56,311 nucleotides of DNA from Oscillospiraceae bacterium (lineage in GTDB: Bacteria; Bacillota; Clostridia; Oscillospirales; Oscillospiraceae), in the NCBI GenBank assembly GCA_017458335.1, contig JAFTFT010000024.1:1-56311 (forward strand). Direction: 5' to 3'. The notes under the pieces are model-generated. The model had not been told where the DNA came from. It did not search any database and saw only the letters and a list, made by a program, of their open reading frames with translations. The translations under genes were made by a program, and so were the position numbers. Shown here one piece after another: positions 36,247 through 44,825 of the stretch; the first letter of the stretch is position 1, and every line of letters begins with the position of its first letter.

Positions 36247-37217
36247 GCGAAAACAGAATGGATAATCTGGTCGAAGTCAGCCATCTGAAGGAGTACTTCC
36301 AGATCAGCACCGGCATGTTCTCTTCCAAACCTCTGAAGGCGGTGGACGATGTGTCCTTCAACATCCGCCGCGGAGAGACCCTTGGCCTGGTGGGGGAATC
36401 CGGCTGCGGCAAGACCACGGTCGGCCGTACGCTCCTGCACCTGTATGAACCCACCGGCGGTGAAGTCCGTTTTGAGGGAAAGCCGATCCGAACGAAAGCG
36501 AACATCAATGAATTCCGCAGGAAGGCCACCATGGTCTTCCAGGATCCCTATTCCTCCCTGAACCCCCGCATGACCGTCTCCGACATCATCGGCGAGCCTC
36601 TGGACATCCATAAGATGTACCGGAACAAATCCGAGCGTGAGCAGCGGATCCTGGAACTGATGGACCGGGTCGGCCTCAACAGCGAGCATGCCTCCCGCTA
36701 TGCCCACGAGTTTTCCGGCGGCCAGCGTCAGCGCATCGGCATCGCCCGTGCCCTGGCCCTGAACCCGAAGTTCATCGTCTGCGATGAGCCGGTCTCGGCC
36801 CTGGACGTCTCCATCCAGGCCCAGGTGATCAACATGTTCGATGAGCTGCAGGACGAAATGGGCCTGACCTATCTGTTCATCGCCCACGATATCCTGGTCG
36901 TCCGCCACATCTCTGACCGTATCGCCGTCATGTATCTTGGGAAAATGGTGGAACTGGCGGACGCGAAGGAAATCTATGAGCACCCGCTGCACCCCTATAC
37001 CCAGTCCCTGATGTCCGCCGTGCCGCAGCCGGATCCGAAGGTCGCCCGCGCCAATAAGCGCATCGTCCTCTCCGGCGATATCCCGAGTCCGCTGAACGCG
37101 CCCTCCGGCTGCCCCTTCCGCACCCGCTGCCCCCGGGCGACCGCGGCCTGCGCCGAAGCCATGCCGGAGTTCAAGGAAGTCGCGCCCGGCCACTTCGCGG
37201 CCTGCGATAAGATTTAG
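36243..37217 (+). CDS. oppF: Oligopeptide ABC transporter ATPase OppF
   Basis: 324 residues. Walker [10 protein letters not shown]-loop [11 protein letters not shown], signature [15 protein letters not shown], Walker [13 protein letters not shown], and C-terminal [15 protein letters not shown] cysteine cluster. Forms the ATPase heterodimer with OppD. 65 nt separate it from oppA. Confidence 0.95.
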   Translation: MSENRMDNLVEVSHLKEYFQISTGMFSSKPLKAVDDVSFNIRRGETLGLVGESGCGKTTVGRTLLHLYEPTGGEVRFEGKPIRTKANINEFRRKATMVFQDPYSSLNPRMTVSDIIGEPLDIHKMYRNKSEREQRILELMDRVGLNSEHASRYAHEFSGGQRQRIGIARALALNPKFIVCDEPVSALDVSIQAQVINMFDELQDEMGLTYLFIAHDILVVRHISDRIAVMYLGKMVELADAKEIYEHPLHPYTQSLMSAVPQPDPKVARANKRIVLSGDIPSPLNAPSGCPFRTRCPRATAACAEAMPEFKEVAPGHFAACDKI

Positions 37218-37282
37218 TATTCAACCGGCGGCCGGATTCCGGTCTGCCGTTTGAAAATATTCATCGAAAGGAAACCTGCAAA

Positions 37283-39259
37283 ATGAAGAAGATCCTTGCA
37301 CTGGTTCTCGCTCTCGCCATGGTGTTTGCCCTGACGGCCTGCGGCGGAACCACCACCCCCAAGGCATCGGAAGCCCCTGCGGCAACGGAGGCTCCCGCTG
37401 AAGAGAGCCCCGCTGCCGAAGAAGCCGCTCCCGCCGAGGAAGCCGCTCCTGCTGAGGAATCCACTCCTGCTGAGGAAGCCGCTCCTGCCGAAGAAGCTGC
37501 TCCTGCCGCTGAGGAAGCCGCTGCCGAAGAGCCCGCGGCCGAAGCCGGCGCCAGCTCCATCGCTGTCTGCCTCGCTTCCGAGCCTGACACCCTTGACCCG
37601 GCCCTGAACTCCGCTGTCGACGGCGCTACCCTCGTCAGCCACCTGTTCTCCGGCCTTGCCAAGTGGGCCCAGGATGACTCCGGCGCTCTCGTCATCGTCC
37701 CCGATGCCGCCACCGAGCTGGTGGAAGGTGTTGAGAACGAAGACGGCACCGTCACCTACACCTACACCCTGCGCGACGGCATGAAGTGGTCCGACGGCAA
37801 AGACGTCACCGCGGCCGACTTCGCCTTTGCCTGGCAGCGCGCTGCCTCCGTTGAACTCGGCGCCGACTACGGCTACATGTTCGAGGTCGTTGACGGCTAC
37901 GACGATGTCTGGGCAGAAGAGCCTCCCGAGGGTGCTCAGCTGAACGTCAAGGCTGTTGATGACAAGACCCTCGAGGTCACCCTGGCCAATGCCGTTTCCT
38001 ACTGGAACGAGCTTCTGGCCTTCCCGACCTATTTCCCCGTGCGTGAAGATGTTGTCTCCAACGAAGGCTGGGCCACCGATCCCTCCACCTATGTCAGTAA
38101 TGGTGCCTACACCATGACCGGCTGGAATCACAACAGCCTGATCACCCTGGAGAAGAACCCGAACTACGTCGATGCCGACAAGGTTCTCATGGACAAGATC
38201 GAGTTCTACCTGTCTGATGATGCCAACAACCAGCTGTCCAACTTCAAGAACGGCACCTGGCAGCTGATCGACGATGTTCCCACCAACGAGATCGCGGCCC
38301 TCAAGGCGGACTATCCCGATGAGTTCAAGGTGGAAGGCCAGATCGGTACCTACTATGTCTGCTGGAACGTCAATGAGCAGATCCTTCCCGAAGGCAGCGA
38401 GCTTGAGGGTGTTGACGCCGAGAACGCCAAGGCCGAGATCCGCAACGCCATCAGCCTGATCTTCGACCGCAATTACATCGTTGACGACATCGCCCAGGGC
38501 GGCCAGGTCCCCGCTTCCTCCTTCGTCGCCATGGGTATGACCAACCCCGACGGAACCCAGTTCTATCAGACTGCCGGCTCCAGCGAAGACTTTGACGGCT
38601 ACTACAACGTCTCTGCCGATGCCCTGGAGGACAACTTCACCCAGGCCATCGAAGTCCTGAAGAAGTATTATGACTATGACGAGACCACCGGCCAGTTCTC
38701 CGGTTTCCCGACCCTGACCTACCTCTACAACACCTCTGAAGGCCACAAGGCCATCGGTGAGTATCTGCAGAGCGCCCTGGCCGGCATCGGCATCACCATG
38801 AACCTGGAGAACCAGGAGTGGGCCACCTTCCTGAACACCCGTAAGAACGGCGATTACTCCATCGCCCGCAACGGCTGGCTCGCCGACTACAACGATCCGA
38901 TCTGCTTCCTGGATATGTGGACCACCGCTTCCGGCAACAACGATGTCCAGTTCGGCAAGGGCGCACACAAGGATGTCGCCGCTTACAGCCTGGATCTGAC
39001 CGACCTCGGTCTGGACGTCAAGGTGGAGAACGGCACCTGGGCCGAGACCTACGATGTCCTGATCAAGGCCATCAAGGGCTGCACCGACAACGAGGTACGC
39101 TATGAGCTCATGCACCGCGCCGAGGACCTCCTCATGAGCACCGGCTGCATCTGCCCGCTGTACTTCTACACCGACCTGTTCATGCTGAACAAGGATGTGG
39201 AAGGCTTCTTCTCCAACCCGCTCGGATACAAGTACTTCATGTACTGCACCGTAAAATAA
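37283..39259 (+). CDS. oppA: Oligopeptide ABC transporter, lipoprotein substrate-binding protein
   Basis: 658-residue SBP_bac_5 family lipoprotein. Signal peptide with lipobox LTAC/GG (Cys about residue 20), then an Ala/Glu/Pro-rich linker of degenerate AAPAEE repeats (about 29-85) and the binding domain starting ASEPDTLDPALNSAVDGATL. It captures peptides for OppBCDF. Last gene of the operon, followed by a strong terminator. The linker DNA (about 37380-37540) is an imperfect tandem repeat and may be length-variable. Confidence 0.93.
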   Translation: MKKILALVLALAMVFALTACGGTTTPKASEAPAATEAPAEESPAAEEAAPAEEAAPAEESTPAEEAAPAEEAAPAAEEAAAEEPAAEAGASSIAVCLASEPDTLDPALNSAVDGATLVSHLFSGLAKWAQDDSGALVIVPDAATELVEGVENEDGTVTYTYTLRDGMKWSDGKDVTAADFAFAWQRAASVELGADYGYMFEVVDGYDDVWAEEPPEGAQLNVKAVDDKTLEVTLANAVSYWNELLAFPTYFPVREDVVSNEGWATDPSTYVSNGAYTMTGWNHNSLITLEKNPNYVDADKVLMDKIEFYLSDDANNQLSNFKNGTWQLIDDVPTNEIAALKADYPDEFKVEGQIGTYYVCWNVNEQILPEGSELEGVDAENAKAEIRNAISLIFDRNYIVDDIAQGGQVPASSFVAMGMTNPDGTQFYQTAGSSEDFDGYYNVSADALEDNFTQAIEVLKKYYDYDETTGQFSGFPTLTYLYNTSEGHKAIGEYLQSALAGIGITMNLENQEWATFLNTRKNGDYSIARNGWLADYNDPICFLDMWTTASGNNDVQFGKGAHKDVAAYSLDLTDLGLDVKVENGTWAETYDVLIKAIKGCTDNEVRYELMHRAEDLLMSTGCICPLYFYTDLFMLNKDVEGFFSNPLGYKYFMYCTVK

Positions 39260-39275
39260 GAGAAGTTTCAAGCAG

Positions 39276-39311
39276 CACTCCGGGGTGAAAACAACCCCGG
39301 GGTGTTTTTTT
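39276..39311 (+). terminator. Intrinsic terminator of the opp operon
   Basis: 11-bp stem CACTCCGGGGT / ACCCCGGGGTG, 7-nt loop, then seven T residues. Confidence 0.93.
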
Positions 39312-39323
39312 ATGCAATTCCAG

Positions 39324-39352
39324 TGGACAAGGCAGAGGAACTCTGTTAAAAT
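39324..39352 (+). promoter_or_regulatory. Sigma-A promoter of the ABC exporter gene
   Basis: TGGACA (39324-39329), 17-nt spacer, TAAAAT (39347-39352), 39 nt before the start codon. Confidence 0.7.
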
Positions 39353-39391
39353 TAGATCGAAAATGCGTGGGCTAAAGGACCTGGAGAGTAT

Positions 39392-41500
39392 ATGACGATG
39401 AAAACAATTCACGTCCGGAATACCGATTCTGATCTGGACAGAGTCAAAGCTTTTCTGGAAGAGAACCTGGAACTCAACGACAGGGAAAAGCAGATGATCT
39501 CTCTACTGATCTGTGAGGAGCTGATCACCCGCCTTCTGCAGTCCGGCAACGATGAGGTCTCCGTATTTATCCGGGGACGGCTGTTTCCCCGTGTCGTTCT
39601 CGTCTCGCGGCTGCCCATGGACGACGACCGGACCCTGATGGATCAAAGCGAAGACGACCGAATCGAGACGGAAATCCGCCGGGATATCCTGAAACAGTAC
39701 GAGGCTTATATTGATCAGGAACAGCGCGGAGATCGGATCGTTTACAGTGTCCATTCCGGACGGAAAAACGGGGACGGCTTCAAGGAGGATATCCTCCGCT
39801 ACTATGAGCGGGAAGGCCAGCGGAAAAACAGAAAACCGACGGATCTGCTGCGCTTCCTGGCGAGGGAGAATCGCGCCATGGTCGGCCTGTCCGTGTTCAA
39901 CCGGACGGTCAAGCATCTCTGCGCTCTGCTGCTCCCGGTCTTTGCCTCCGGAATGATCGATACGCTGTCGGACTGCAAATCCTTTTTTGAAGCGCCTGTT
40001 CTGATGAATATCTTCGGGGCGATCCTTGCCCTGACCGTTAATCTGATCTGCGCAACCCTGGACGCCAGGGTGTACCAGCGCTTTGCCCGCGGGGTCGAAT
40101 CCGGCTTCAAGGTGGCGATTGTCCAGAAGCTGCAGATGCTCTCCATGAAGTATTACAGCCGGACGCCGAGCGGAAAGGTGTTCTCCAAGCTCGCCTCTGA
40201 CGTTCAGTTTATCAAGATGCTGATGTGTGAGCAGATGCAGACCGTTCTGCACCTGGGGATTGATATCGTTTTTGTGACCGTTGTGGCGCTGATCCGGATG
40301 CCGCTCATGCTGCTGTTCTATGCGATTGTGCTCCCCGTCTCGGTTTGGATCGTCCGTCGCCATATGACACCGATTCGTACGAGCCGGGCGGCGATGCGCC
40401 GGAAGACGGAAGTGGTGAACGCCGCCTTCAAGGAGATGATCGGCATGGAGCAGATCACCCGTGCCCACGGGGTGCAGCAGACGGAGTACCGGAATATTTC
40501 TTCCAAGGTGTGGTCGGTGGAAAGCGCCTCTGTTGAGCAGGACCGGCTTCAGGTCCGGCTCAACAACGCCATCTACGCGACATCTCAGGGCTTCCGCCTC
40601 CTGTGCATTTCCATCGCCGTTTATTTTGCCTTCAAGGGCCGGATCAGCGTGGCCTCCATTGTCCTGTTTGCGTCTCTGTTTGACGCGCTGAACAACAGCG
40701 TCCAGAAATACCTCGATGATGTCCCGCAGATCACCCAGGAGATGGAGAGCCTGACGAGCGTGGATGAACTGCTCAGTGAGAAAGACATTGAGAAAAACGG
40801 AAGCGAGCTGCTGCCGCTTCCCGTCCGGGGCGAGATCCGCTTCGAGCATGTGAGCTTCCGCTATGCGCCGGAACAGGGGCCGATCCTTTCTGATGTGGAT
40901 ATCCATATTCCGGCCGGGCAGAGCGTCGCCCTGATCGGCAAATCCGGTTCCGGAAAATCCACAGCTCTTGCCCTGCTTGTGGGGCTCTATTCTCCGCAGG
41001 AAGGCAGGATCACCATCGACGGAATGGATCTCGACGCACTCGACAAGAACCGCTTCCGGCGCTATATTGCCGTTGTTCCGCAATCATCGGTTCTGTTATC
41101 CGGAACGCTCTGGGATAACCTCGTCTATGGCCTGAAATATGTCTCCGAGGAACGCGTCATGGCTGCCTTGCGGGATGTCGGCCTCGAGGAGCTCGTCACC
41201 GGGCACCCGGACGGACTGCTCCGCCCGATTGCCGAAGGCGGAGAGAATCTCTCCGGCGGCCAGCGGCAGAGGATTTCCATTGCGCGCGCCCTGCTCAGGG
41301 ACCCCCGTATTATCCTGCTTGACGCGGCGACCAGCGCGCTGGATGCCGAGAGCGAGCGCGAGGTCCAGGCGGCCATCGAGGCCATCATGGGCAAGTGCAC
41401 CATCATCATGGTGGCGCACCGCCTGAATACCATCCGAAAGGCCGACGTGATCTACCGCTTTGAAGACGGTCATGTCACTCGCTGTGAGGAGGCACTGTGA
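39392..41500 (+). CDS. ABC exporter with atypical N-terminal domain and Ala at the Walker B catalytic position
   Basis: 702-residue half-transporter. Residues 1 to about 150 are a soluble domain that is not a C39 peptidase (no catalytic Cys motif). LDRVKAFLEENLEL...LLICEELITRLLQ resembles the first part of RsbW-like HATPase folds, but the N-box Asn is missing; this is tentative. A type I exporter membrane domain follows (about 165-430), then the nucleotide-binding domain with Walker A GKSGSGKS (516-523), LSGGQRQR and His676. Walker B reads IILLDAATSALD: Ala645 replaces the catalytic Glu (codon GCG at 41324). No partner half-transporter is adjacent. Its only downstream neighbour is a double-glycine-motif small protein, so peptide export is a reasonable guess. 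Confidence 0.85.
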   Translation: MTMKTIHVRNTDSDLDRVKAFLEENLELNDREKQMISLLICEELITRLLQSGNDEVSVFIRGRLFPRVVLVSRLPMDDDRTLMDQSEDDRIETEIRRDILKQYEAYIDQEQRGDRIVYSVHSGRKNGDGFKEDILRYYEREGQRKNRKPTDLLRFLARENRAMVGLSVFNRTVKHLCALLLPVFASGMIDTLSDCKSFFEAPVLMNIFGAILALTVNLICATLDARVYQRFARGVESGFKVAIVQKLQMLSMKYYSRTPSGKVFSKLASDVQFIKMLMCEQMQTVLHLGIDIVFVTVVALIRMPLMLLFYAIVLPVSVWIVRRHMTPIRTSRAAMRRKTEVVNAAFKEMIGMEQITRAHGVQQTEYRNISSKVWSVESASVEQDRLQVRLNNAIYATSQGFRLLCISIAVYFAFKGRISVASIVLFASLFDALNNSVQKYLDDVPQITQEMESLTSVDELLSEKDIEKNGSELLPLPVRGEIRFEHVSFRYAPEQGPILSDVDIHIPAGQSVALIGKSGSGKSTALALLVGLYSPQEGRITIDGMDLDALDKNRFRRYIAVVPQSSVLLSGTLWDNLVYGLKYVSEERVMAALRDVGLEELVTGHPDGLLRPIAEGGENLSGGQRQRISIARALLRDPRIILLDAATSALDAESEREVQAAIEAIMGKCTIIMVAHRLNTIRKADVIYRFEDGHVTRCEEAL

Positions 41501-41529
41501 CAGTACTGTGACGATCCCCGTGTTATACT
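41495..41529 (+). promoter_or_regulatory. Promoter of the small GG protein with Pho-box-like direct repeats
   Basis: CTGTGAC at 41495-41501 and again at 41506-41512 (11-bp period), then 11 bp and an extended -10, TGTTATACT (41521-41529). No -35 hexamer is present. Two 7-bp direct repeats with 4-bp spacing placed just before the -10 is the layout of PhoB-type response-regulator boxes. The first repeat overlaps the exporter's stop codon. Confidence 0.5.
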
Positions 41530-41571
41530 GCAGACACAATAAAAAATAAAATAAATCAGGAGGGACTAAAA

Positions 41572-41793
41572 ATGAAAGAACTGCTTGATGAGTACATGGA
41601 AGATGTTTCCGGCGGAGCTCTGGTCATAGACGACGAAAGACATGAGTACTGGCTGGTTCGCCGTGACGGCAGCGTGATTGCTCCTGTCCCGATGGAGAAG
41701 GGCGCGGAGTTTGCCAAAGCCTTCGGCACCAGTGATGAGGTCATGACAAAGGAAGAATACCGCAAAAAGTTCGGCAGAGAACTGAAGTGGTAA
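41572..41793 (+). CDS. Small protein with double-glycine leader motif, candidate exported peptide
   Basis: 73 residues, AGGAGGG before ATG 41572. The N-terminus MKELLDEYMEDVSGG fits the double-glycine leader consensus: Leu at -12, hydrophobic at -7, Val at -4, Gly-Gly at -2/-1. The 58-residue remainder (ALVIDDERHEYWLVRRDG...) is charged, has no Cys, and ends KKFGRELKW. It follows an ABC exporter gene by 71 nt but has its own promoter and terminator. A bacteriocin, signal or RiPP-like precursor role is inferred; an ordinary small cytoplasmic protein is the alternative. Confidence 0.65.
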   Translation: MKELLDEYMEDVSGGALVIDDERHEYWLVRRDGSVIAPVPMEKGAEFAKAFGTSDEVMTKEEYRKKFGRELKW

Positions 41794-41804
41794 CAGAAAC
41801 AGAA

Positions 41805-41841
41805 ACAGTCCCGAACGGCCAAACGCCCGGGGCTGTTTTTT
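41805..41841 (+). terminator. Intrinsic terminator of the small GG protein gene
   Basis: ACAGTCCCG pairs with CGGGGCTGT (one G-U pair), followed by a T-run. Confidence 0.88.
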
Positions 41842-41872
41842 GCTCTCGCTTCCCATAATGACGGAAAAGAGA

Positions 41873-41922
41873 ATCGGCCGTAAAAGCAGACAAAAGAACT
41901 TGCGTCTGTTTTTACGGCCGAT
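41873..41922 (-). terminator. Intrinsic terminator of the MATE gene
   Basis: Long interrupted stem: ATCGGCCGTAAAA and CAGAC on one arm, GTCTG and TTTTACGGCCGAT on the other. Confidence 0.7.
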
Positions 41923-41952
41923 ATCATGTTATTAGATCTGAAAAGTCTTTCC

Positions 41953-43356
41953 TCAGCGATAAACGTGTGCGGAAGAGAGCTTCCGGTGCATGGCTGCGGG
42001 AGAGGCTTCCTCCTGAGGCGCGGTCTGAGCGGCGCGGATGTGCCGCATCTCGCGGAAATAGAGCACCAGCAGCACCACATCCGCAAAGACCCAGGCGGCG
42101 GGGTTGGCGCAGCAGACGCCGTTGAACCCGATTCTTCCGACCAGCACGAACGCGACAAGAACACGTGCGATCAGTTCGGAAACGCCCGCCAGCATGGCCT
42201 CGCCGGAATAGCCCATTCCCTGCAGGCCGTTGCGGAAGATGAAGATCACGGCGAGCGTGGGATAGAACGCGCTCATGGCCACCAGATACTGCTGTGCCAG
42301 GCGAAGGACACGGATCTCGGACGCGTCCACAAAAAGCAGCGCGACTTTCTGCCCGGCAGCGTAGTTGAAGAGGAAGGCCGCAACGCAGTAGAGCATGGAC
42401 ACGACCGTCGTTTTCAGAACGCCGCGGCGGATACGGTCGATCTTTCCGGCGCCGAGATTCTGACCGCAGTAGGTCGCCATCGCGATGCCGCAGCTTTCAA
42501 GAGGCGCGGCGACAATGTTATGCACCTTTGATGCCGCCGAGACGGCCGCCACGGCGGTGGCACCCAGGCCGTTCACGGCACTCTGCATGATGATGGAACC
42601 GACGGCGGTGATGGCGAACTGTGCGCCCATCGGAACGCCGATCCGGAGCATGAGACGCATGCTTTTCCAGTCCGGACGCAGGTCCGAACGGTGGATGTCC
42701 ATGAACGGAATCTTTTTGATGATGTAGAGCACACAGGCAAGCCCGGCGGCCAGCTGCGACAGGATGGTTGCCCAGGCGGCGCCCTCCACGCCGGCATGCA
42801 GATATTTCATGAACAGGATGTCCAGAAAGACATTGATCACCACCGCGCCCACCAGAAAATGCAGGGGAGTGCGGCTGTCGCCGAGGGCGCGAAGTACGGA
42901 GGAGCTGAGATTGTACAGCATGGTTGCCCCGACGCCCATGAAAATGAGGAAGATATAGCGATAGGCATCGTCGAAAATCTCTTCCGGGGTGTTCATCAGG
43001 CGGAGCAGATCATCGGTCCAGAAGAAGCAGACGAACTGGATCAGGACGGAGATCCCGAGCCCGAGCCATACCAGCTGCGCCGTGCGTTTTTTAACGATGT
43101 CCGTTCTCCCGGCCCCGAAGCTCTGGGAGATCGGGATGGAAAGTCCGGAGCAGACGCCGAGGGCAAACCCGATGATCAGGAAATTCAGGGCCCCGGTGAC
43201 GCCGACGCCCGCAAAGGCGTTCAGGCCCAGAATACGGCCGACGAGGATGCTGTCGGCGAGGTTGTAAAACTGTTGAAACAGGTTCCCGATCAGCAGCGGA
43301 ATACAGAAGCGAAGAATGCATTTCAGCGGTGAACCTGTTGTCATATCTTTTATCAT
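41953..43356 (-). CDS. MATE family efflux transporter
   Basis: 467-residue polytopic protein with about twelve membrane segments in two homologous halves. MATE signatures: PLLIGNLFQQFYNLADSILVGRILG near the N-terminus and, in the second half, GVPMGAQFAITAVGSIIMQ. It probably extrudes cationic drugs or metabolites using a Na+ or H+ gradient. Start ATG 43356 (MIKDMTTGSPLK) was chosen because it directly precedes the conserved N-terminus. The leader contains a long-range hairpin (43374-43423). Substrate unknown. Confidence 0.93.
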   Translation of the reverse strand: MIKDMTTGSPLKCILRFCIPLLIGNLFQQFYNLADSILVGRILGLNAFAGVGVTGALNFLIIGFALGVCSGLSIPISQSFGAGRTDIVKKRTAQLVWLGLGISVLIQFVCFFWTDDLLRLMNTPEEIFDDAYRYIFLIFMGVGATMLYNLSSSVLRALGDSRTPLHFLVGAVVINVFLDILFMKYLHAGVEGAAWATILSQLAAGLACVLYIIKKIPFMDIHRSDLRPDWKSMRLMLRIGVPMGAQFAITAVGSIIMQSAVNGLGATAVAAVSAASKVHNIVAAPLESCGIAMATYCGQNLGAGKIDRIRRGVLKTTVVSMLYCVAAFLFNYAAGQKVALLFVDASEIRVLRLAQQYLVAMSAFYPTLAVIFIFRNGLQGMGYSGEAMLAGVSELIARVLVAFVLVGRIGFNGVCCANPAAWVFADVVLLVLYFREMRHIRAAQTAPQEEASPAAMHRKLSSAHVYR

Positions 43357-43373
43357 GGTTGAATCAGCTTTCC

Positions 43374-43423
43374 AATACCGGAAAATTCGAAAGGGTGAAA
43401 GACGAAAGATCGTCTCCGGTATT
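43374..43423 (-). promoter_or_regulatory. Structured leader of the MATE gene
   Basis: AATACCGGA (43374-43382) and TCCGGTATT (43415-43423) are exact inverted repeats enclosing an inner GACG...CGTC hairpin, immediately upstream of the likely Shine-Dalgarno region. It could control translation or be an operator. It matches no riboswitch class I recognise. Confidence 0.4.
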
Positions 43424-43556
43424 TTGAGGCTATATTTTAAACTTTTGAAGGAAAAAAACAAGAGCAAATCCAACCAAAGATTTGTGCACCTCAGACAAAA
43501 TCGACACAGTAAATTTGTGGAAAATGACAACAGGCCACCCTGCGTGCAGGTGTATT

Positions 43557-44789
43557 TCAGGGTGTTTCAATCGTTTCTTTCTGGTTCTCCCGGTAAATCT
43601 GTGCAAGCCCCCCGTGGGACGTTTCGCGATATTTCTCGTTCAGATCCAGGCCGGTGCGATACATGGTTGCCACCACCTCGTCAAACGAGATCTTCCTCGT
43701 TGCATAGAGAAAGCGGGACAGATTGACCGAACTCAGCGCACGCATGGCCGCCACCGCGTTGCGCTCGATGCATGGAATCTGCACCAGTCCGCCCACCGGG
43801 TCACAGGTGAGGCCCAGGTTGTGTTCCATGGCGATCTCGGCGGCGTATTCGATCTGGTCGATGCTCAGGCCCGAGAGCTGTGCAACGGCGGCCGCCGCCA
43901 TGGAGCACGCGCTGCCGATCTCCGCCTGACAGCCGCACTCTGCCCCGGAAATGCTGGCATTGGTCCGGATCACGTTCCCGATCAGGCCCGCGACGGCAAG
44001 CGCGTCGAGAATCTCCTCTTCCGGGAAGCCCCGATCCTTGTGCATGTAGTACAGGATGGAGGGCAGCACGCCGCAGCTGCCGCAGGTCGGGGCGGTCACC
44101 ACGACGTTTTCTGCTGCGTTCTCTTCGCTGACCGCGTAAGCATAGGCGGCGATCACCCGGTTCATCGTCACATCGGCGCTTTCGTTGTAACAGCGTTTGT
44201 GATACAGATACTTTGCCTTCCGTGTCAGGTTCAGTCCGCCCGGCAGGACGCCTTCCGTGTTCAGGCCCCGTTCCACGGCTTCCTGCATGGCGTGCCAGAC
44301 TTTTCTCAGATAATCCCGCAGCGTGTAACCTTCCAGAATGTAAATCAGCTGGATGATGCTGATCTTCTCCTGGTTGCAGAGGGTGACAATCTCTGAGAAG
44401 TTCTTCTGGGGATAGACTTCCTTGTCTTCCTCCGACGGTTCAAATTCAATGCGGATGGAGCCGCCGCCGATGCTGAAGATCCTTGTGGCGGCGATTTCCT
44501 TCCCGTCCTTGAAGGCCTTGAACAGCATGGTGTTGGGATGCGGAAGATCCTCTTCTTTTGTCTCACGGTCAAAGACGATCTTCGTTTTTTCCCCGGGCAG
44601 TCCTTCCCGGATGGCTTTTCCGGTTCCGTGGCCTTCTCCGGTGAAGGCCAGCGACCCGTACAGGGTTACCTCATAGGCGTCGGCATCCGGATAACGGCTG
44701 CCGAAGGTACGGGCGGCGTGAAAGGGGCCCACCGTGTGAGAACTGGAGGGGCCGTTGCCGATTTTATAGACGCTCGTAATGCTTTTCAT
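43557..44789 (-). CDS. sdaA: L-serine ammonia-lyase, iron-sulfur-dependent, single chain
   Basis: 410-residue fusion of the beta domain (about 1-150, NGPSSSHTVGPFHAARTF) and alpha domain (about 165-405). Fe-S cluster Cys residues are visible in APTCGSCGVLPS, GAECGCQAEIG and LTCDPVGGLVQIPCIERNA. Deaminates L-serine to pyruvate and ammonia without PLP. It lies 36 nt downstream of sstT, so serine import and catabolism are encoded together. The oxygen-sensitive cluster fits an anaerobe. Confidence 0.96.
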   Translation of the reverse strand: MKSITSVYKIGNGPSSSHTVGPFHAARTFGSRYPDADAYEVTLYGSLAFTGEGHGTGKAIREGLPGEKTKIVFDRETKEEDLPHPNTMLFKAFKDGKEIAATRIFSIGGGSIRIEFEPSEEDKEVYPQKNFSEIVTLCNQEKISIIQLIYILEGYTLRDYLRKVWHAMQEAVERGLNTEGVLPGGLNLTRKAKYLYHKRCYNESADVTMNRVIAAYAYAVSEENAAENVVVTAPTCGSCGVLPSILYYMHKDRGFPEEEILDALAVAGLIGNVIRTNASISGAECGCQAEIGSACSMAAAAVAQLSGLSIDQIEYAAEIAMEHNLGLTCDPVGGLVQIPCIERNAVAAMRALSSVNLSRFLYATRKISFDEVVATMYRTGLDLNEKYRETSHGGLAQIYRENQKETIETP

Positions 44790-44825
44790 CCTTGTACAGC
44801 AGCTCCTTTCCCTGGCTCCGCCCCG

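Noticed and set aside
37214-39412. 732-codon open frame opposite oppA
   Set aside because: A Ser/Gly-rich shadow of the AAPAEE linker and OppA body. No start signal or promoter.
39392-39850. C39 peptidase domain in the exporter N-terminus
   Set aside because: No QxDCG-type Cys motif or following His/Asp pattern; the domain has a different character.
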